Origin: Rhodospirillales bacterium
Lineage (GTDB): Bacteria; Pseudomonadota; Alphaproteobacteria; Rhodospirillales; Casp-alpha2
Assembly (NCBI GenBank): GCA_018664265.1
Contig: JABJOR010000296.1
Location: 1 to 6,586 of the forward strand
DNA: 6,586 bases
Direction of reading: 5' to 3'
Part shown: positions 1 to 4,333 of the stretch, piece by piece
Layout: each line of letters opens with the position of its first letter
Position numbering within the stretch: the first letter of the stretch is position 1
Position numbers and translations under genes: made by a program
The notes under the pieces: generated by a model
Seen by the model: only the letters and a program-made list of their open reading frames with translations
The model's database searches: none
What the model was told of the DNA's origin: nothing

Positions 1-708
1 ACTTGTGCCAAACGGTTTAAATTCAAGGTTTAATACACGTTTTTCGATACACATAAACCCATTTCTTGCCATCCCCGCATGAATATCCCGTACGAACAGG
101 TTCGTTGCGTCCTCGACCCATGCCACGAGAACATAATTGGCGGTGCATCTGTCGATCGCATCGAACAAACGATCTTCATAAGGCACCCTGAAAATCGTCT
201 GAAAAAATGTCAACAGATCACATTGAATATCGTATTTCTTAGGGCCGAAAAATCCTTGACGAAAATTAATATACGGTCTGATTTTTTTTCCACTTTCTAT
301 TGCGGCATTTTGCGGGTCCAGGCCATAAAGATTGGAGAACCCATTTTTATGCCATTGCTCCAGGAAAAACCCCGTACTACAGCCAATATCCAGTATAGCT
401 GAATTTTTAGAAATGCGGTCTTTAAGCATCGCGTAGGCAACATTAAAATTACAAATTGCCTCCTCACGAACGGGGTGCCCTTCTTCGTAATCATATTCAA
501 GGTCCTCGCGTTCGGGCCAGGATTCTTTCTCAATCTTTGAACGAAATAAATTTGTCAGAAAGGGAAGTGTGTATCTTTTGGAATCTGACGAAATAATCTG
601 ATATTTGAAAAATTCATTGATTTCCCCAAAACGGGTGCGTTTTGCAAAGAAATCGTCTGCCGAATTATATACACGATGCGAGATTGACCTCAGTAGGCTA
701 AGTGCCAT
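1..708 (-). CDS. Class I SAM-dependent methyltransferase, 3' end cut by window edge
   Basis: The frame is open from an ATG at 708 to the left edge with no stop, giving 236 residues and no C-terminus. The start is supported by a GGAG Shine-Dalgarno eight bases upstream (717-720). Residues 105-113 (ILDIGCSTG) are the glycine-rich SAM-binding motif I of Rossmann-fold methyltransferases. GLDP at 129-132 supplies the acidic residue expected after strand 2 to hold the ribose. Residues 1-100 form a charged N-terminal extension without a signal peptide or membrane segment, so the protein is probably cytoplasmic. The substrate cannot be read from sequence. It is last in a run of same-strand genes that appear to make and transfer an activated phosphoramidate. 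In Campylobacter the equivalent locus also encodes methyltransferases that produce O-methyl phosphoramidate, so that role, or methylation of a sugar hydroxyl, is the leading inference. Fold is confident; function is not. Confidence 0.85.
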   Translation of the reverse strand, partial: MALSLLRSISHRVYNSADDFFAKRTRFGEINEFFKYQIISSDSKRYTLPFLTNLFRSKIEKESWPEREDLEYDYEEGHPVREEAICNFNVAYAMLKDRISKNSAILDIGCSTGFFLEQWHKNGFSNLYGLDPQNAAIESGKKIRPYINFRQGFFGPKKYDIQCDLLTFFQTIFRVPYEDRLFDAIDRCTANYVLVAWVEDATNLFVRDIHAGMARNGFMCIEKRVLNLEFKPFGTS

Positions 709-716
709 GCTATTTT

Positions 717-720
717 CTCC
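717..720 (-). promoter_or_regulatory. Ribosome binding site of the methyltransferase gene
   Basis: Minus-strand GGAG is followed by eight bases (AAAATAGC) and then the ATG at 708. This is normal spacing and fixes the start of the methyltransferase, which is the only gene here with both an ATG and a good Shine-Dalgarno. Confidence 0.75.
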
Positions 721-734
721 AAGGGAAGTGGGGA

Positions 735-760
735 CTTGCTAACGGAATAAATTTAGCAAG
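735..760. repeat. Perfect 8-bp inverted repeat in the gap before the methyltransferase gene
   Basis: CTTGCTAA (735-742) and TTAGCAAG (753-760) are perfect reverse complements around a 10-base spacer. A second inverted repeat, GATTTTT/AAAAATC with a two-base centre (760-775), directly abuts it. On the minus strand the hairpin lies in the probable leader, about 27 bases before the ATG, and no T-run follows it, so it is not a terminator for this operon. On the plus strand it is followed by ATTTTT, so it could weakly stop antisense transcription. An operator or mRNA-stabilising hairpin is equally possible. The repeat is seen directly; any role is inferred. Confidence 0.6.
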
Positions 761-789
761 ATTTTTAAAAAAATCCGAAAGGTTGTCAG
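761..789 (-). promoter_or_regulatory. Possible weak sigma70-type promoter before the methyltransferase gene
   Basis: On the minus strand CTGACA (784-789, five of six matches to TTGACA) is followed after 17 bases by AAAAAT (761-766), or after 16 bases by TAAAAA, a poor -10 box. It lies in the largest gap of the window (147 bases), which would fit an internal promoter for the methyltransferase. The region is AT-rich, so chance matches are expected and confidence is low. Confidence 0.22.
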
Positions 790-855
790 GTTGGAAATGA
801 AGTAAAAAGTAACAAATTTGCAATACGGTTATTCACGAATAATTTCTTTTACGCT

Positions 856-1890
856 TCAATAATAACCGTACTTTTCAAGATCAATGTGGATCATCTCTGC
901 ATAGTCCTTGTTGGCTCGCCGATAATGGCTAAGAACCATTTCGCGCCTTTCGGGGCCAAGGTTATCAGGCTTTTTATAGTTAAGACGACCGACTATCTCG
1001 TTCAAAAACCAATGCGGACTGATACGGCGTGAAATTCCCGCCAGGAACCATAAAAGTTTGGATTCCTTTTTCGCCCGCTGGGTTTGAATCTCTTTTAAAA
1101 AGGGATGCACTGGAATGAACCCAAAGCGATTGCCTGGAACCAGAATAAAACGATTGATAAGTTTCGCAGCCCTTAATGCAGGGGCGCTATAGCTTCGGTT
1201 CACCTGCGGTATTTCACCGGGATCGAATCTGTCTACCTTCGTAAAATCACATAACATATTGACTGCATCTTGCAGGTCATGGCGCATCATTTCATTAGGA
1301 ATAACGAGAACATTTTCCTCGCCGAACGCCGAATGGTAATTTTTTAGATAAACTCCCCAATCTAAAGCTTTGAAATTGATAGATTGATTATTTGAACGAA
1401 ATTTAAAAAGATTTGGTCCTTTATCCATTCCAGGATTGAAAAACTCATCAAATTCAACCGTCTGAAAATTATGAATAAAGTGCATATACGCGGATTCAAC
1501 CCATAAATCCTGGCGTCTGGGAGTCATTATTATTTTGGGATTGCCAAAAAGTTTTTTTAGGACATCAATTCGAAATTGGTTGTCATAAAATGGTTGTGAA
1601 ATATAAGGGCCGTCACTCATTCTGCGGCCATAATCTCCAAAGAATTCCTCGTTAGCAAAAAGAATTTTGTCCTCATCAATAGCGTCTAGCACACCGCTTA
1701 TACGTTCTTTATAGCTTTCGGGGTCAAGAAAGTCGGGATGCTCATCCATTGCCTCCATGACGATTTCATTTAAGGCGACATTCTTTGAACGCACGTCATA
1801 TAAGCCCTTAATATTGGGCGTTATCTTACGAAGTAAAAATTGACTGCCGCTTCTATGGGGGCCAACATAAATGTATATGGTTTTCAACAT
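856..1890 (-). CDS. Sulfotransferase-fold protein (344 aa), candidate glycan sulfo- or phosphoramidate transferase
   Basis: The N-terminus runs straight into a sulfotransferase 5'-phosphosulfate loop, GPHRSGSQFLL at residues 10-20, which supports the ATG at 1890 although no Shine-Dalgarno is visible. KIIMTPRRQDLWVESAYMHF (119-138) matches the 3'-phosphate-binding segment, with Arg125/Arg126 and Ser133 as likely ligands. VLVIPNEMM (194-202) sits where the usual YEDL segment falls. NRSYS (231-235) and the C-terminal YRRANKDYAEM...DLEKYGYY (323-344) are typical of bacterial sulfotransferases of 300-350 residues. Known members move sulfate from PAPS to carbohydrate or other hydroxyls. It is 63 bases downstream of a second sulfotransferase-fold gene and follows phosphoramidate-donor genes. 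The donor could therefore be PAPS or a 3'-phosphorylated CDP-amidate; the sequence does not decide. No signal peptide or membrane segment is seen. Confidence 0.8.
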   Translation of the reverse strand: MLKTIYIYVGPHRSGSQFLLRKITPNIKGLYDVRSKNVALNEIVMEAMDEHPDFLDPESYKERISGVLDAIDEDKILFANEEFFGDYGRRMSDGPYISQPFYDNQFRIDVLKKLFGNPKIIMTPRRQDLWVESAYMHFIHNFQTVEFDEFFNPGMDKGPNLFKFRSNNQSINFKALDWGVYLKNYHSAFGEENVLVIPNEMMRHDLQDAVNMLCDFTKVDRFDPGEIPQVNRSYSAPALRAAKLINRFILVPGNRFGFIPVHPFLKEIQTQRAKKESKLLWFLAGISRRISPHWFLNEIVGRLNYKKPDNLGPERREMVLSHYRRANKDYAEMIHIDLEKYGYY

Positions 1891-1953
1891 ATGAGGTGCT
1901 TGGCTGCTAAGTCTATTGGAAAATTTTATAAATTTCGGTTGAGTGAATTTGGC

Positions 1954-2844
1954 TCACGCATACTCCAATCCATATTTAGCATCTAGCGATATGCTATGGC
2001 CTAAATCATAAAGTAGTTCATGCTTGAGGCGGTGAGCGATCTTTTCTTTGATGTGGGCCGGAAGGATACCTCTTTGATCCTTTTTGCGAAAAGAAACGCG
2101 CTCATTAGTAGAATGTTCAAAGGATGGGATGTGTTTTTTCATCTCTTCTTTCGAGGCTAGTTGAAGACCCCTTGAAACACAATCCTCCGGCACATCAAAG
2201 CCCCAAAAATCCAGAATCTCTTTATGGGCTTCGACCGGGTTTGCTTTCAAGTCTTCAAACCTGAAGTGGCGGGCATTCTTATGCCATGTCAAGACATCTC
2301 CCCAGCTGTTAAAAAATTCAATAGCGTCATTCAGATATTTATCCCAGTCAAAACTCTGCTCATCGTCGATCATTACGTCGGGGCGAAGGTCACTTGACGC
2401 GAATTTCAAGAAACGTGATTCCATGATCTCGAATATCGAACGAGTCACAATAACGATTTTCATTTTTTTAAGTTGGGCGTTTCGGACCCGAAAAAAGGGA
2501 AGGCGGGTATGGTAGTAATAAACGTTGTCAAGGGCCGGACCACCTGAGCGAAAATACATCTCATCGGCTTCTCCAGTCGGCACCCGCCAGTCCAGCCGCC
2601 TGTATTTAAGGCCCTTACGCGGCCAAAATAATGTGTCATCGTAGGTATATTCACCATCCCCACCGGAAGCGATATCCAGTGCGAGTGAGATCGCTAATTC
2701 GGACCACAAGGCCCCAGATCGTGGTGAAAAGGCATGAAGACGCTTAACCCCATTGGCAGAAAAATAGAAAGGAATACAATTCAATCTTGCCCTCAAATTA
2801 GTGGGTTCGCTGGACGTATAGCTACCACGCAATTGAACTCTCAC
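1954..2844 (-). CDS. Sulfotransferase-domain protein (296 aa), candidate glycan sulfo- or phosphoramidate transferase
   Basis: Residues 34-47 (KRLHAFSPRSGALW) are a beta strand plus the 5'-phosphosulfate loop, here PRSGALW where SULT enzymes have PKSGTTW. YYYHTRLPF (109-117) resembles the TH-x-P segment. KIVIVTRSIFEIMESRFLKF (129-148) is the 3'-phosphate-binding segment, with Arg135 and Ser143 as expected ligands. FRFEDLKANP (194-203) is the classic YEDLKxxP element, and FRKKDQRG (252-259) recalls the C-terminal RKGxxGDW loop. All core sulfotransferase elements are thus present in order, more SULT-like than its 344-aa neighbour. The start is uncertain: GTG at 2844 has no Shine-Dalgarno, whereas TTG at 2784 (codon 21) has GAGGG five bases upstream. 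It follows the cytidylyltransferase by 62 bases. The donor may be PAPS or, from context, a 3'-phospho-CDP-amidate. Confidence 0.83.
   Translation of the reverse strand: MRVQLRGSYTSSEPTNLRARLNCIPFYFSANGVKRLHAFSPRSGALWSELAISLALDIASGGDGEYTYDDTLFWPRKGLKYRRLDWRVPTGEADEMYFRSGGPALDNVYYYHTRLPFFRVRNAQLKKMKIVIVTRSIFEIMESRFLKFASSDLRPDVMIDDEQSFDWDKYLNDAIEFFNSWGDVLTWHKNARHFRFEDLKANPVEAHKEILDFWGFDVPEDCVSRGLQLASKEEMKKHIPSFEHSTNERVSFRKKDQRGILPAHIKEKIAHRLKHELLYDLGHSISLDAKYGLEYA
2790..2794 (-). promoter_or_regulatory. Possible ribosome binding site for an internal TTG start of the 296-aa gene
   Basis: Minus-strand GAGGG ends five bases before a TTG (2782-2784), in frame at codon 21. The GTG at 2844 lacks any comparable site. 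Starting here would give a 276-aa protein that still contains the whole nucleotide-binding loop. Confidence 0.35.
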
Positions 2845-2906
2845 TAGAGCTGCCAGGTCGGAAGCGTGCTTTAATGGAAATCTATTTCTCCGGACATGAT
2901 TGAAGA

Positions 2907-3698
2907 TCAGGATTTTGATTCCTTATAGTTCTTGAGGGTGACGTGCCCGTCAGCAAGCATCCTAGTGGCAAGATCAAAGTCCTGAACTGTGTCTATTTCT
3001 ATCCATCCACCTTCAATGGGTACACTATTGACGTCGTATCCCAGAAGTATCAACTCCATGATGAGGTCCGTCATATAGGCTTGTTGAAGCGGTCGCTTAT
3101 TCATCCAGGACCGTTTGGTTTCGCCAAGCTGTTTTTTGGCCTGCCGCAACAGGTTTACACCGTTGCCCTTAAATCGCATTAAACCGATATACTGGGCTTG
3201 AATATCAGCGATATTTGTCACTGGGTTGCCAATATCTGTAATGTGCCCATTGTTATTTGTCCGTAGGCTCTCGGCATCGTCCAGGGGATCGTCAAATCGC
3301 ATCGACCAGTAATTCTTCCAAGCCTTGTCAACGATAATTGATATTTCATGAGGAGAGCTTAACAACGTATGGAGAATGTATTGTTCATAGACAATATCCC
3401 CATATGAGATAATGAGATCATCGCCAAAACATTGTTCCGCACAAAATAAGCTTTCCACCATATTGGTTGCAGCCCAATCTTCGTTTTTAATGGTCTGGAT
3501 TTCGGGAAAAGCTAACATTTCATCTCGATACCCCGTAACAATGGTGATGTCCGTAATATTCGAAGCTCGAAGTGTTTCAATCTGCCGTTGTACGAGAGAT
3601 ATCCCGCCCAGTTCGGTCAAACATTTCGGGCAATTTTCCGTAAAAGGATGCAGGCGGGTTCCCCGGCCTGCGGCAAGAATGATAGCTCTTAACGCCAA
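2907..3698 (-). CDS. LicC-like nucleotidyltransferase, probable CTP:phosphoglutamine cytidylyltransferase (Cj1416-type)
   Basis: A 263-aa GT-A-type nucleotidyltransferase. RAIILAAGRGTRLHPFTENC (4-23) with PKCL after it is the nucleotide-binding signature, Lys25 being the conserved lysine. SYGDIVY (98-104) carries the metal-binding Asp101, and WIEIDTVQDF (232-241) supplies the second metal-site Asp236. The end closely resembles LicC phosphocholine cytidylyltransferase, the usual database label. The adjacent kinase and hydrolase point instead to the Campylobacter Cj1416 reaction: CTP plus L-glutamine phosphate gives CDP-L-glutamine and pyrophosphate. The start is TTG at 3698, with a strong GGAGG seven bases upstream, and it leaves the protein beginning just before strand 1 as the fold requires. 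It overlaps the stop of the preceding gene by 10 bases, so translation is probably coupled. Family is very secure; substrate rests on context. Confidence 0.88.
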   Translation of the reverse strand: MALRAIILAAGRGTRLHPFTENCPKCLTELGGISLVQRQIETLRASNITDITIVTGYRDEMLAFPEIQTIKNEDWAATNMVESLFCAEQCFGDDLIISYGDIVYEQYILHTLLSSPHEISIIVDKAWKNYWSMRFDDPLDDAESLRTNNNGHITDIGNPVTNIADIQAQYIGLMRFKGNGVNLLRQAKKQLGETKRSWMNKRPLQQAYMTDLIMELILLGYDVNSVPIEGGWIEIDTVQDFDLATRMLADGHVTLKNYKESKS

Positions 3699-4333
3699 AA
3701 TATACCCTCCAAAGCTAGTCGCTCTATAACAATTTTGTCATTTGCAGGCGCTCCTCCCCTTTCAGGGTGCCACATCAGACCTGCCACGGGTCTATCAATA
3801 CAAAGCGCGGCTTCGATCCCACCATTTTCATCAACACCAACAGCGGTCAAGCCTTCCCCCAATCCAGCAGGAAGAATGGTTTGATTGTGATACGAATTAA
3901 CCAGGAGGGCGTTCCCGTAGATCGGAAATATTTCCGTATTAAAATTTATAGGATGTTGTATAGCTACATGACTCTCAACCGGAGACAGGCTCCCGCCAAA
4001 ATATTGATTTATTAATTGCAACCCGCGACAAATACCTAGAATTGGCAAGTTTTGATATAATGCATGAGCGAGAATTTCAAATTCTGTTTTATCTCTACCG
4101 GGAGTTTTACCAAGATCATCACCCCCGGTTAAAATCAAAATATCAGGACTTAGACTATCCAGATATTCCGTTGGGTTATCTAGCTTATTGGGGATCAAGA
4201 AGGGAACCATGCCCCATTCACAAATTAGCTTAATCCAATCGTGACTTATGCTATCGCGTCGTTCTATATATGTAGGTGCCTCGGTGACTCGCATTGTCAA
4301 AGCAACTCGGATTTTCTTAGAATTGAGCTTCAA
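3689..4333 (-). CDS. Class I glutamine amidotransferase-like hydrolase, probable gamma-glutamyl-CDP-amidate hydrolase (Cj1417-type)
   Basis: A 214-aa peptidase C26/GATase1-type protein. LTGGDD (68-73) is the oxyanion-side glycine motif, LGICRG (99-104) carries the nucleophile Cys102, VNSYHNQ (145-151) matches the family's VNSxHxQ motif, and MWHPE (187-191) supplies His189 and Glu191 of the triad. The catalytic domain is complete. Stand-alone members such as PuuD hydrolyse gamma-glutamyl amides. Placed between a glutamine kinase-like gene and a cytidylyltransferase, it most likely releases glutamate from CDP-L-glutamine to give cytidine diphosphoramidate, as Cj1417 does. ERRDS (24-28) near the N-terminus also looks like that subfamily, from memory. 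The start is TTG at 4333, preceded by AAAGGTG at 4342-4348 and overlapping the upstream stop as TTGA. The next in-frame ATG (codon 14) would cut away strand 1. Confidence 0.87.
   Translation of the reverse strand: MKLNSKKIRVALTMRVTEAPTYIERRDSISHDWIKLICEWGMVPFLIPNKLDNPTEYLDSLSPDILILTGGDDLGKTPGRDKTEFEILAHALYQNLPILGICRGLQLINQYFGGSLSPVESHVAIQHPINFNTEIFPIYGNALLVNSYHNQTILPAGLGEGLTAVGVDENGGIEAALCIDRPVAGLMWHPERGGAPANDKIVIERLALEGIFWR
3705..3710 (-). promoter_or_regulatory. Strong ribosome binding site fixing a TTG start of the cytidylyltransferase gene
   Basis: Minus-strand GGAGGG is followed by six bases (TATATT) and TTG at 3696-3698. It lies inside the last codons of the upstream hydrolase gene, so initiation probably depends on ribosomes finishing that gene. 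No other plausible start lies near the nucleotide-binding motif. Confidence 0.8.

Noticed and set aside
79..402. Plus-strand 107-codon open frame
   Set aside because: It lies antisense within the methyltransferase gene, has no ribosome site and shows no recognisable domain; a shadow of the real coding frame.
709..855. Intrinsic terminator between the 344-aa gene and the methyltransferase gene
   Set aside because: On the minus strand the clear hairpin is preceded, not followed, by a T-run, and the repeat just after the stop has too short a stem.
2896..2898. ATG shortly after the cytidylyltransferase stop as start of the sulfotransferase-like gene
   Set aside because: It is in the wrong frame and reaches a TAA after eight codons.
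2907..3698. Phosphocholine cytidylyltransferase in a choline-decoration locus
   Set aside because: The fold matches LicC, but no choline kinase, choline transporter or phosphocholine transferase is present, while a glutamine kinase-like and a gamma-glutamyl hydrolase-like gene overlap it.
3689..4333. PuuD-type putrescine catabolism hydrolase
   Set aside because: Family fold agrees, but there are no putrescine pathway genes, and it overlaps the kinase and cytidylyltransferase genes.
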